A stretch of 64,000 bases of DNA, from NCBI GenBank assembly GCA_022606135.1, contig JABYQN010000001.1, positions 3,844,001 through 3,908,000 on the forward strand, written 5' to 3'. Of this stretch, positions 39,329 through 51,011 are shown one piece after another (the first letter of the stretch is position 1; each line of letters begins with the position of its first letter). The notes below the pieces were generated by a model that saw nothing but the letters and a program-made list of their open reading frames with translations, did not search any database and had not been told where the DNA came from. A program made the translations under genes and the position numbers. The DNA is from Fomes fomentarius (lineage: Eukaryota; Basidiomycota; Agaricomycetes; Polyporales; Polyporaceae).

Positions 39329-42300
39329 ATGACTGTCTTCCGACGCTCCCAACTCACCCTCCGACCCGCCTTCCGTCGCGCGTACGGCACATCCTCCCAC
39401 AAGTCCACCAAGCTCACCATTGGCATACGCCGCGAAGACCCCCTGCGCATTTGGGAGCGCCGCTGCCCGCTCACCCCCGACGCCGTCCATGAACTCGTCC
39501 ACAAGGACGGCGTGGAGGTCCTCGTCCAGCCGTGCGAGAGACGGGTGTTCAGCTCGAACGATTTCCTCAAGGTACGTACGCACGCTCCGAAGCTGAAGCC
39601 TTTACGCATCCGCCCCATTCAATCTTCATCCATGACCTTTGCGCGCTAGGCCGGTGCGAAGCTCCACTCGACTCTCCAGCCCGCGCATATCCTTGTCGGC
39701 ATCAAGGAGACACCACTCCCCGAGGTTCTCACCGGCCCTCTACCGGCACCTGGCGCACTTCCCCATGGCAGTCATGGACGGCACACTCCGCTCGTACCGC
39801 GCACGCAGATTATGTTCTCCCATACCATCAAGGGCCAGCTCTACAATATGGAACTGCTTGCAAAGTTCCTGGCATCCGAGAACCCCAGTGCTCCCGAAGC
39901 AGGCAATCTCCTACCAACATTGATTGACTACGAGTTGCTTACTGGCCAGAATGGGAAGCGCACCGTTGGTTTCGGGTGGTTTGCCGGCGGTGAGTAACTA
40001 TCGCTCCCATAAATGCGTGGGCACGGAGATGCACAAGTGCTTGAAAGCCGTCATATGATCGCTTGGTCCCATGGTCCCATTCCTTTGGCTTAGTCCCGGT
40101 TGGTCAAACGACCTGGTAGCTTCCTTTGAGTGAAGCATCCTTCTGTACTACTTGTGTGTATGCTGGGTTCGCTGACATCGCCTTTCGTACAGTTGCGGGA
40201 GCGCTCGAGGCACTATGTGCAATGGCCCATGCTCACCTCGAGCTCGGCGTGGCTAGTCCATTCCTTGTCAGTCTCCTATACTGTACTGCAATGTCAGATC
40301 GATCTCATGCGCTGATGTTGAGCATTAGTGGACGCCGCGCCCGCACACACATCCTTCATTAGCGTCCATCAGGACCACACTCCGGGACGTGGTCGGAGCG
40401 CAGATCGCGACCAATGGGACACCGAAAAGTCTTGGACCTATCGTCGTTGGCGTAACTGGGTGAGTCGGATACTTTAAAGATATCAATTCTTGTGCTCATA
40501 CGATCTTGAGACAGTACTGGCAAAGTAGCCGAAGGATGCCTTGCGCTGCTGGAAGATCTCCCAACTCAACATATCAGCGTGGAACAGCTGCGAAGCATCG
40601 TCACAGACCCTAGTACGTGTTACTGTCTGCATGATTGCCACATTGTGCTCACATTTATCCTCATGCAGATGCGGATCTACGCAAGGTAGGTTCAGTATAT
40701 GGGGACCCAAGCATACAAACTACAGGTTTTAATGACTTCTTCTGTTAGATCTACGTCGTACACGCACACGCGAAGGACTACTTCGTCCGGCGCGACGGCA
40801 GGGCGTATGACCGCGCCAATTACTACGCTCATCCCGATCAATACGTCTCGGAGTTTCACACGAAGATCGCGCCGTACCTTTCCCTGTTGCTGCATGGTGC
40901 GGGCTGGGCGCCCCAATTCCCCCGGCTCATGACCAACGAGCAGCTCACGACTACGCTGGAGATCGCACAGACATTGGGCAAGGGTCGATTTGCGTGTGTG
41001 GGGGATATTAGTTGTGATGTTGGGGTATGTGAGGCTGGTTGAGTATTGAGATTGGTTTGCTGACCGGTGCGTTTCGTGGTTATCGATAACAGGGCGGCCT
41101 TGAGATTCTCTCCCAGCACACGACGCTCTCGTCCCCGTATTTTGTCGCACGACCACCCTCGCTTCCGGCGCACTTGCCCTCCGTCACGATGATGGCGGTC
41201 GACATTCTTCCGACAGCGCTGCCGTTGGAGGCGTCGCAGCACTTCTCGAGCGCGTTCCTTCCATACCTGCGCTCCGTCATCGCACGGTACTCAGGGGACC
41301 AGACCGCCTCGGGGCACGGCGATCAGATCAAGGAAGCGTTGGAGAGAGCGACCGTCGCTAGTTGCGGGGAGCTGAGCAAATCGTTCGAGTGGCTGAAGAA
41401 TCCACTTGGAGTGTGGAAGGATAGTCTGCGTAGTGCTGCCTCTAGTTCGACCCCGACAGTTGCGGGTGCGGTGCAAGCTGGACCTGCGGAAGGGGAGGCA
41501 GGGAGGAAAGCGCAGATAGGTGTGCAGCCGAAGAAGAAAGTGCTTATGCTTGGAGCCGGGATGGTCGCACCGCCTGCAGTCGAGGAGATTTGCAGTCGGC
41601 CGGACGTGCGACTTGTTGTTGGTTAGTGCGCATGATGAGCTCTTTTCTCGTTGAATCTGGAGGAAGCTAGGTATTGATGTTTTTGGTCCACTCTTGTAGC
41701 GAGCAATATCTTGATGGATGCAGAGCGTCTTACTGCTCCTTTTCCTAATGCAACGCCCGTCCTTGTCGATATGAGGGATGTTGCGGCGGTGGAGCGACTA
41801 GTCGCGGAGGCGGACATCGTGATCAGGTACGATGAATCCTGCGATTGTGAAACATGTGCTGAGTATGTCTGCAGTCTTCTACCGGTGCCGTTCCATGCGT
41901 CAGTGGCGGAACTATGCATCAAGAACCGGAAACACCTCGTTACCGCTTCGTACATCTCCCCTGCTATGCGTGACTTGCATGACCGGTAAGCCTGCTCTGC
42001 CAAAAAACCATCACATTTACCATACTGAGACAAAACGCGTCCCCGTTGCTCAGCGCGGTTGAGGCGGATGTGCTCCTCATGAACGAGATCGGGCTGGACC
42101 CCGGCATCGACCACTGCTCGGCGCTCTCGTTAATGGACACGCTGCGTGCGCAGAACAAGGAGATTGTCTCGTTCACGTCGTTTTGCGGAGGTTTACCAGC
42201 GCCCGAACACGCGGACGTGCCACTTGGGTACAAATTCAGCTGGAGTCCCAAGGGCGTCTTGACTGCCGCAGGGAATGCAGCACGGTTCAAGCTTCGGGGG

Positions 42301-43275
42301 GAGGTAGACATCAGCGCACTTTTCATGCTCAGTATCAGGTTACTGACGCGTGCGATTCTGTAGGAGTGTGAGATTGACGGCGACGACTTGCTGAAGACCT
42401 ACTTCCCTAACGTTCCTCTGTCGAACGTGCTGAAGTTCGAGGGCCTTGCGAACCGAAACAGCCTGCCGTACGCGGACGTCTACGGGCTCCAGCCACTCGA
42501 CAACGTCCGGACGATCTTCCGCGGAACCCTCCGGTATCCCGGCTTCGCAGACCTCATGCATGTTTTCAAGTCGATCGGGTTGTTGGAGTCCTCGATAGCT
42601 GTGAACCCACACCACTGGGACGCGCTTGTGCGCCAGGCACTTGAGAAGAAGCTGGGCACGCTCATCATGAACGACTCCGCGTCCGTGCGCTCCGCGCTCG
42701 CCGATGTCGTCTCGCCGAAACATCGCGAGAACGCCCTCCAGGCGCTCCACTGGCTGGGCATCGTCCCGAAGTCCGCATCGGAGACGCACCTTCAAAGTGC
42801 GAACTTCGACCCGTCACTGCCGTCGCTGCCGGACAGACCTACGGCGCCGATAGACCTGTTTGCGACGCTCCTGGCGCATAAGTTGAGGTATGCGCCGCAT
42901 GAGCGCGACCTGGTCGTCCTGCACCATGAGATCGTCTCGCGACCTCGGGGGAGTCAGTCGCAGTCACCGGCGGAGGAGGAGGTGCATACGTCGTCGTTGG
43001 TGGCGTATGGGACCAAGGAGGCGTCGGCGATGTCGCGCACGGTCGGGCTGCCTGTTGCGTTTGCGACGCTGCAGATCTTGGATGGAGGTGTGAGGGCGAG
43101 GGGTGTGCAGGGCCCGACGGAGAGGGAGGTGTATGTGAATGTGTTGAAGAGGCTGGAGGAGGCGGGGCTGGGTGTTAGGGAGAGCTCGAGGAAGGCGAGT
43201 GTGGGCTCTGGTACTATGAGGAGTGTGGAGGCGGCCCTGAGCAGCCGGTGGAGGGAGATGCAGGAGGTTGTGTGA
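39329..43275 (+). CDS. bifunctional lysine-ketoglutarate reductase/saccharopine dehydrogenase (AASS-like)
   Basis: The bifunctional enzyme converts lysine plus 2-oxoglutarate to saccharopine and then to aminoadipate semialdehyde and glutamate. The N-terminus MTVFRRSQLTLRPAFRRAYG is a likely mitochondrial presequence. The reductase half starts IGIRREDPLRIWERRCPLTP and has FSHTIKGQLYNMELL, GKRTVGFGWFAG and FACVGDISCDVGGGLEIL. The dehydrogenase half has the Rossmann motif KKVLMLGAGMVAPPAVE, VISLLPVPFHASVAELC, NEIGLDPGIDHCSAL and KFEGLANRNSLPYADVYG. About a dozen exons join in phase without lesions; one intron (about 39989-40192) is unusually long at roughly 200 nt. Most fungi have separate LYS1 and LYS9 enzymes working in synthesis; a fused copy suggests lysine breakdown, as in animals and plants. 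Confidence 0.92.
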
Positions 43276-44561
43276 GCTCTACCGCTGGGCGGTAGCTCTC
43301 GGCATGAGATTAGTTTCTAGGTATGATATCGATATTATTGACGATGGACCCATCGATTATGTATGATACCTAGCGTTTGGTCTGGGCAGGACTGCCTGGA
43401 GGGTTATATATACATACTCAGGGTACGGGACGTAGATATCCTAATCAGTTTCTAGACAGTGTCTCCTAGTCAAGACCCTCCCACAACGTCAAACTTGGTC
43501 CAAGGACACTTGCAGGTGACTGTCTAATCATGCCGGTGGGATTTGGGAGGTGCAATAGGCGATTGGGGCGCCAATGCTGTACTCTCGATTTCCGGCTAGA
43601 CGGCCTGGCCAGCGCTCAGCGCTCAGAAGTTGAACGATGACCAGCGTCCATCTCCGTCTCGTCATGCCTTCCTTCTATATGCAAGGGGCTGTAAGCCGTA
43701 CTTAGACAACTATCTTCTCTTCCGCTGCTTCTTTACGCCGGTGGAGAACACTCCAGTGTCGGTGGGAGCCCTTCCACTTGAAGCTCCAAAACCTTCGCAG
43801 GGGGGTAAAGTATTCCGAGGAAGTGCATCTTTCTCCTACTTCGCCAGAACGTTCTCACTGCGCAGAGTCGACGGCCCTTCGGCATGTTTGCCTCGGTAAG
43901 GGCCCAGCTTGTAATGCCCTCTACTGGTGCCGGTGAGCGTTCATGGACTGGTCTGGCCAGCATGATCAAGATTTATATCGCAGTGTATCCTGTGGACGGG
44001 TATTGTCTCATACGATGGCTTCTCGTGAATCGAAGGTACCGTAATGACATAGCGAATTTGCACACATATCACATCATATTGATGACCACACATGGAGCAG
44101 GTGAGAACGACCAATCGAACTGTAGTTTCTGAGTGGCACGACGCGCCGCTATGTCAAACAGCATTACCAAATATCTCAACAAACTTTCGAGTCTATTACA
44201 TCGGTGTTTATTGACCTTGTCATCAGACACGAATATCAAATTGACGTGCTGTCAAGACGCCACCAAAACCGACTTAAACCCGTTTTCATGTGTATTTTCA
44301 AAGGCTTCACCGACGTGGTCGGAGACCAGGCCTCTCAAGGTGCAGACCAAGAAGTCCTTGTCCGACAAGCGGAGGAAGTTAAACTCTTATCATACTCCGA
44401 GTCCTCGTGAGTATGTAACCCCTCCACAAGGCTCCAAGTTCTCACATCGTATCCACGGTAGATATGCCCTTTAAGGGTGCTCCGTGTTAAGCGACGGCTG
44501 CAGAGATGTCTATATACACGTGTGGTTCACATAAACTCTGCCCACACCCGGGTCCACGACG
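43276..44561. other. intergenic, nothing recognised
   Basis: Unsupported short frames at 43630-43970 and 44133-44474. Promoter of the P450 gene is presumed at the right end. Confidence 0.5.
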
Positions 44562-46670
44562 ATGGTTCTGCATATCTCTGAGTCCTGGTATTGGATCGCA
44601 CTTAGCATCCTGGGAGCTCTCTTCCTCAAGTCTCGGCTACGAGCTCGTTCTCTCCCACTCCCTCCGGGCCCTACTCCTCTCCCCATCATTGGTCACCTTC
44701 TGAATGTTCCTCGTAAGAATCTTGGTCGCGAATTCGCGGAGCTGTCCGAGACTTATGGTGCGTCGACCATTCGCCATCACTGGCGTCCATGTGAAGTTGT
44801 GAACTCACAAAGGCCGCAATTTCAAATCCCTCGTAGGCGATGTCGTTCACCTCCACGTACTCGGACATACCATAGTGACTCTGGGGTCGTACAAGACTGC
44901 ATGCGACCTCCTGGACAAGCGATCGGCCAACTACTCCGATCGGCCAGAGTCAGTCATGGTCTCACTGTGAGTCTAAGCACATCTCATGTCAACCCGCGTA
45001 TAACTTGATGTCAGAAGTTAACCATCCGAGTATAGCGCTGGAATGAGCTGGTTATTCATCTTGATGAATTACGGCTCGCAGTGGCGTCAACACCGACGTG
45101 CATTTCATCAGCAGATGAATTCAGAAGTAGTGGGGCGGTACGAACCAATTCAGCTTGAAGGTGCACGCGCATTGTTGCGGAACGTACTCGAGTCACCCCA
45201 GGCCCTGGCCGCACATCTCAAGTTGTATGTACACTCAGAGTCTGTCGAGCACAGACTCGCTAACAGTGTTCTGTTGATGTCGTCGTCACAGCGCCTTTGC
45301 AGCGATTGTGTTGCGCATTTCTTACGGGATAGAGCTTCAGGAACCCAATGACAAGTACTTCCAGATGGTAGAACGAGTGTCCATAGTGGGAGAGGAGATC
45401 ACGGTACCAGGGCGTTTTCTGGTCGAGGCGATTCCATGGTTGCGTTACCTGCCTACCTGGTTCCCTGGGGCAGGATTTAAGCGTTATGCAGCAGGGGCGA
45501 AACGCGAGATACTGGATGCAGTGAATGAACTATTCGGAACTGCTAAGGCTGCGATGGTACGTACAATTACGTGCAAATTCAATGTGATTTGACACCTGTG
45601 ACACCAACTTCAGGAGGACGGGCCTGTGAAGGATTCGTGCGTATCCCGCCTGCTAGAACTTGAAACCGCATCTTGCGATACGGAAGAAGCAGAAGTACAT
45701 GAAGTATGTAAGGCAGTGCCTGCTACGACCTACTTTGGTATGCCGTTGCATAGTATTCTGATTGCTTACGTGCATTGATCATTATGAATCTCCCCTTTGA
45801 CAGCCGGAGCAGATACGGTCAGCCTGGTTTTGACTCGTCCTACCTGTCTTACTCACTCAATCTCTGTCACAGAGCAACGCGTCCATGCGTGCTTTTTTCC
45901 TCGCAATGGCTCTTTATCCAGATGCGCAGAGGAAGGCTCAAGCGGAAATTGACGCAGTGGTGGGCGCAAGTCGTTTACCTGATTTCGGCGATCGGCACTC
46001 GCTACCTTACATCTCTGCGCTCGTGAAGGAACTACTCCGCTGGCATGTTGTCGCACCCATCGGGCTGCCTCACCGCGTTGTCTCTGACGACGTTTACAAG
46101 GGCTATTTGATCCCAGCTGGAGCAACAATCGTGGCAAATATCTGGTGCGTATTATTATGTGTCGCGTATACCACTTGGCGCTAAACTACTTCGATTGCAG
46201 GGGGATTTCCAGGGACCCTGAAGTCTATCCAGATCCAGAGGGCTTTCATCCCGAGCGTTTCTTGGATGAACATGGCTGCTTGGACGTTGAAGGGAAAGAT
46301 CCGTCCAACATCGTCTTCGGGTTCGGGCGCAGGTAATGATATATGGCCATCTTGTCATCCCATGTCAAGTTGTCTGACGCGCAGGATGCTAGAATATGTC
46401 CCGGACGCCACTTTGCTGAATCCACACTCTTCATTCTCTGTGCATCGCTTCTCTGGGCGTTCAGCATTGGTCCACCCGTCGACGAAGAGGGCAACCCCGT
46501 TCAGGTCAAGTGCAAGATCACCACCGATGCTATTGTTTCGTGAGTCCAATCATACTGCCAATACACCCACCATTCATCTGAGCCTTGTGCTCTCCAGGCA
46601 TGCGTCTGTTCCCGAATACACGATCAAGCCTCGTTCGCTACAGGCAAAGCGAATGATTGAGGAAGTCTGA
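44562..46670 (+). CDS. cytochrome P450 monooxygenase
   Basis: A membrane-bound haem monooxygenase of the secondary or xenobiotic metabolism type. The N-terminal anchor is WYWIALSILGALFLKSRLRA followed by the proline-rich hinge LPLPPGPTPLPIIGHL. The C-helix is YGSQWRQHRRAFHQQM. The I-helix oxygen-binding motif is AGADTSNASM, the K-helix has KELLRW (ExxR), then FHPERF, and the haem loop FGFGRRICPGRHFAES with the Cys ligand. About nine exons; an intron splits the haem loop at Arg (GTAATG...GCTAG). The length of about 510 residues is normal. Family number cannot be set by eye; it resembles basidiomycete multicopy P450s such as CYP5144-like enzymes. No cluster partner is nearby. Confidence 0.92.
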
Positions 46671-48019
46671 AGGTGTAGCAAAAAGGACACTTTGTTTGTG
46701 ATACCAGCAGCTGACCCGAAACTGACTTCATTGCACGAGGTATTGTACGAAATATAATTTCTGAATACAACTTTTGATGTAGAGTCCAACCTTCCCCTAT
46801 TTGGAGACCGTTAACAGGCAGTCTCGCATTTGCTATGGGCACTGAATGTCATGACGAGCGGTGGCAATACGTCTTGCTGGTACAGTCTGCTGTGGCTATG
46901 CATAAGCTGGAGATCCAGGTGAGAACGTAATCAATGTCCACCACCATGCACAGCGCTTGCAAGACATGTTGACGGGTAGGGTTGTGATATTGTCTGAACT
47001 CGACTCAAAGTATCACCATGAAGTCCCATTCGGATCAGTAGTTACGTTGGAGTCGCGGACGCATGTTTGGGGGCTTGGTACTGCGGTCATAACATGGGTC
47101 CACTGGTACACAACCTTCGAGCACTCGATTTTCAAGTAATCCCCTCATGCTTAGCACATAAACGACGGTCATGGACAGGGAGGTTCCCCCAGGCAAGCAG
47201 AAGATTGTTATGTTGCGTGTACGTTCGATGCTTGGCGTTGAGTTTGGTGTAGTACAGCTGTTTCCAAAATTGGTGGCCGCTCATCTCCGACTGACGCGCG
47301 CGCACTTTCGACACGAAAAAGTCAGAAAAATCAGAAAAATCGACGGTGCCCTTGCTACTGCATCCCTTGCTCCGAGACTAGTCTTAATACTGCTACAAGC
47401 CTTGCAAACACACATACGATCTCTGACTCTCCATAGATACTCGGTTATGTAAGTTACAGAAGTCAGATCATCTAGAGATGATCTCCTAGTTCTGGCGAAG
47501 ATCTGGCCACAAAAACCTCTTCTCTTCGCCCTGGAGGCTTCTAGCATACTACTTACACTCTCCCTACTATCTATGTGCGATGCTATGCAGCCTATGAGCG
47601 ATTGTGGGCTCATGATGCCTTGCTCGAAATTGCGGACATTTGGCGCCCGATGACGTGGTTACCGAGGCAGGCCGAAGAGTGGACTTCTGTACCTCGTGAG
47701 GCTTGAAAACCACTCAACGTGCTCACCCATGCCTCCCAATGAGTTCTGTCGGTCACTCGAGGTGAGAACGCGAAGTGACCTCCCATATGTTTTTCGAATT
47801 TTTCGTGTGCAAAGTGTGCTGTGCAGTTGGGCGCTCGGCCACCAAAAACGCAAACAACTGTAGTGGATGAGATTGGTTCAAATACCCCTGAAATCGTCGA
47901 TTTGACGCTTGCCAGGATACTTGGGGTTTCCGGACACCTGCCCGGTAATATGGGACTCATGTGATAGCACAGGCAACAAAACGAGATTACGTCCGTAGGC
48001 TTTTTATACATGCACACAT
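46671..48019. other. intergenic, nothing recognised
   Basis: One short palindrome at 47465-47484. Open frames at 46957-47139 and 47610-48092 have no support. Confidence 0.5.
47465..47484. repeat. 9-bp inverted repeat with 2-nt centre
   Basis: AGATCATCT and AGATGATCT are inverted around AG. A possible hairpin or dimeric protein site; of little weight alone. Confidence 0.5.
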
Positions 48020-48854
48020 TTATATAGGCTTGATCTTGAAGTGAAGGGAGATGAGGGAGAAGATCAGGCACTAACACACACCCGGTCAACACCTGAAACT
48101 CTCAGTAAACAGGGCCACGCACCTTGAGATCCTGCACCAGGTAGTAGAACACGCGGAGACCCTCCGGGTCGTCGCTATCTGCAACCTCAACCAACGAGCC
48201 TATCTTCGCCGTCTAGCGTAGGAAGAAACGAAAGTGCGTCAGGTGCCTGTCGGATGAACATGGAATGCGGAGAACGCACCTCGAAGGCAATGTGGTCGCT
48301 GCCAACACGGATCTCGAGCTCCTGCTTGCCGACAATGTTCTTCTTTGGCCAGTTCGTGTCGTCTTCCTTGGTGATCTCGCTCGACTCGACGATCCGCCTG
48401 AGCTCCTTCACCACAAGCGGACCGACCCACACTGTTGGGCGTCATAAGCTCGTCAGTACAAAAACACATGGATATGGTACAGAGAACGGATGCGGAGAAG
48501 GAGAAAGTACAACAAAAATGTGAGGACGGGAGACGTACTCTCTTTGCGGATGAGACTGTCGTTCCTGTAGTTAGAGTTGTTCGCGTAGCGCAGGCGTCCG
48601 TGCGAGTATTCGAACTCCAGGAACTCGTGGCCGTGCTTTCCAGAGTGTCCTGTGCTGCAAAAGGCGTCAGTTTCCAGGTTCTAGACGATGTGATACCCAA
48701 GATGGGCGAGGAAGATGTGCGGGGGTATGGATAGGATACTCACTAGTATCTGCGGTTGGGCGTGGGCAAGATGTTAATCCTGCACACGCCGGGAAGTGAT
48801 CTTCGTGTCTTCATACCTCAGGTAGAACGGGTCGTTTTCGTAGTTGCTAGTCAT
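48020..48854 (-). CDS. mago: Mago nashi homolog, exon junction complex core protein
   Basis: Mago binds Y14 and locks eIF4A3 on spliced mRNA in the exon junction complex. Exons: 48854-48817 ([12 protein letters not shown]), a 6-nt microexon 48749-48744, 48654-48539, 48431 to about 48282, about 48213-48125, and a last exon to the stop at 48020-48022. Joined, they give [78 protein letters not shown] and [20 protein letters not shown], ending IKPI. This is near-identical in pattern to animal Mago along its whole length of about 150 residues, with a short fungal replacement of the N-terminus. Confidence 0.96.
48744..48749 (-). other. mago: 6-nt microexon of mago
   Basis: The minus strand reads CCGCAG, then ATACTA, then GTGAGT. 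Exon 1 ends with AG after CTG (donor GTATGA, 48816) and exon 3 starts with C after TTTGCAG (48655). Only AG+A, TAC, TA+C restores LRYYTGH, the conserved Mago sequence. Flanking introns are 67 and 89 nt. Confidence 0.9.
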
Positions 48855-49326
48855 GTCGCCGTGTGAGTACGGTACTTAGGTGGGAGGTGGTGGGAGGCGA
48901 CGAAGTTGGTCTGCGGCGCGAGGACGCGAGTGTCTGTTCCACGTGACCACCTTGTCGAGCGCCAACACTTTGCACTTCGACGAGCGCCGCGTTTTCAAAC
49001 TCCAGTCTTACTTGTAGTGTGCATCGATATCAGGGGTCTTAAGAAGATGCGATACGGCTTGTTGACAATGTTGAGCTAGAGGACTCGTATCCTCTACACG
49101 TCACTGGTGTGTCCTCAACATTCGCGCTAGGATCGTGTTTTGATAAAATAGGATTCGTTCAAGTTCTCTTCCTCAAGTTTATTTGAGACCGGCTACGCAT
49201 GCCGCAATTGCGAGTGGTCGACGGCCATTCTTCATGTTCGAACAGCAGTGGAACACTCTAGTCATATAGTGATCCAATTCCACAACTACAATATATACTT
49301 TCGGAAGTGTGGGCAACAGTGTGAAC
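48855..49326. other. intergenic; mago promoter and SUS1 3' flank
   Basis: No gene structure seen. Confidence 0.5.
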
Positions 49327-49793
49327 CTACGTGAACTCGATTTGCCTCTCCAATAGCTTGCGAACTAGGCCTATGATCTCTTGTCGTACCTGCATTGGAA
49401 TCTCTTCTATTCAAAGACAGAGGTTAGTTGACTTAAAAAGACAGTAATGGTAGGTTCAGACCTTCTGCGAGTGGCAGAAGCTCTGTCATGAGCGCCTCGA
49501 CCGAGATACCGCCATTCCGCGCCATCTCTGATATACACAATGAGTCTCGTACTATAGAGGCTCTCTCCAGGGTAACGCATACCTTTACTCCTATCTTTGA
49601 ACCTGTCAATCCATCCGCTCTCGTTCAGCTCTCTGGCCAGACGCGCGGAGATCCTGAGCAGACCCAGTGAGCCTCTCCGCTCTTGAAAAACAACGGACGA
49701 TGTGCACCTATCCCAATCTCCGTTCTCAATCATGCGCTTCTTCAGCGGCTTGTACAGCGCCGCGTGCCGTGCGTCCTTGTGCGAGGAAGGCAT
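49327..49793 (-). CDS. SUS1: SUS1/ENY2 transcription and mRNA export factor
   Basis: Sus1/ENY2 belongs both to the SAGA deubiquitinase module and to the TREX-2 mRNA export complex at the nuclear pore. Four small exons encode about 100 residues: ALYKPLKKRMIENGDWDR, then ISARLARELNESGWIDRFKD, EMARNGGISVEALMTELLP, and IPMQVRQEIIGLVRKLLERQ ending IEFT at 49327-49329. The order of helices and the W-(I/V)-D-x-(L/F)K and G...V..L..E pattern are those of the family. Introns are about 50-65 nt. Its start is only 188 bp from the divergent start of the uS8m gene, so they may share a promoter. Confidence 0.88.
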
Positions 49794-49981
49794 GACGAGA
49801 CGGAGACTGCTTGAGAGGGATGGTGGAGGGCGAGGTTGAGCGCCGGGCCGTCTAGCCGAAAGTCGCGCTTACGAGCGCTTTGTGTGTTGTCCTATTCTCG
49901 CTGTCCTGGTCCAAGTGCGGTAGGCTGCGCTCCTCGTCGCGTCCAGAGACCGCTCACCAACGCTTTCTACACAACCTAGAC

Positions 49982-50446
49982 ATGGTTCTACCACACTACC
50001 TGTGCTCCCACATCCAAAACGCGTTCCGCGCCCGCCACCAGCACATCGCTGTCCACCATACCACGCAAAACCTCGCCATTCTCTCCATCCTCCTCCGCGC
50101 CGGCTTCCTTTCAAACGTTACTCGCGGCACCATCGAAAACCCGGATCCGCTCGAATTTCACCAGGTTGGCGACGCGCAGAAGCGGATATGGGCAAACCTC
50201 AAGTACCGCGACGACCGCCCGGTGCTGTCCGACATGGCACTCGTCAGCAGGCCGAGCAGACCTATCCACATGGAACTTAGCGAGATCCGCAGACTGTGCA
50301 CGGGCAGGAGGGTGCAGAACGTCAAGCCGCTGAGGATGGGCGAGATTGCGATCGTGAAGACGAAGGAGAAGGAGCATGAGTGGTTGGAGGCGAGGGAGGC
50401 TCTGCAGCTCAGGTTACCTGGGGAAGTGATTTGCAGAGCGTGGTAG
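49982..50446 (+). CDS. MRPS8: mitochondrial small-subunit ribosomal protein uS8m (MRPS8)
   Basis: A mitochondrial ribosome protein of 154 residues in one uninterrupted exon. It begins MVLPHYLCSHIQNAFRARHQ, the family's opening helix, followed by LAILSILLRAGFLSNVTRG and, near the end, RLPGEVICRAW, the conserved GGE/GEV-type uS8 tail. I chose the ATG at 49982 over the upstream in-frame 49880 because homologs begin at this helix. It is divergently arranged with SUS1. Confidence 0.85.
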   Translation: MVLPHYLCSHIQNAFRARHQHIAVHHTTQNLAILSILLRAGFLSNVTRGTIENPDPLEFHQVGDAQKRIWANLKYRDDRPVLSDMALVSRPSRPIHMELSEIRRLCTGRRVQNVKPLRMGEIAIVKTKEKEHEWLEAREALQLRLPGEVICRAW

Positions 50447-51011
50447 TGCTTCCGTCGGCTTTGGATGTTAGGTGCGTCTCATGATCACCGTCAGCTTGAC
50501 CATCGATCTAAGGAGTTGTGACTACAGAGCTCGTATTGTACATCACAACAGTCTAATCATGTTCTACTGCTCGTGCGATGGATCACACACTCTGCTGGCA
50601 GCCCTACAACGGCGTGGGCAGCCCGGTGGACGCTGCGAAATTACCCTGACGAAAATGCGCGGTGTGCGAGGTGAATCCGTCCAGGATGTTCATCAGTCGA
50701 TCCCCCGCCGTATACAGCCCATTCGTGAGCCACGGAGGCACCGTAAAACTCCGGCAACCCAAAAAAGCTCTTCAAGACAGTACAGATTCCTTTGGACCAG
50801 CTCGACTCTTGGGCTCAACGATGGCTTCCGCGAGTCCTCGGTACATCTTGCAGAAGTTTCACAGTCATCGCACTCGCGTCTTCCGCAGGCAGTTCAATAA
50901 TTTCGATTTTTCGTAGGCCAGTCACTCGTAATAATCATGACATGCTAGTAGGCAAATGTCGTGGCCACAGGCAGAACTACTATGTGTACACCAGACCTTC
51001 GTCCCGTACGT
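50447..51011. other. intergenic, nothing recognised
   Basis: Convergent 3' flanks of the uS8m gene and the Thr-rich secreted protein gene. No supported structure. Confidence 0.5.
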
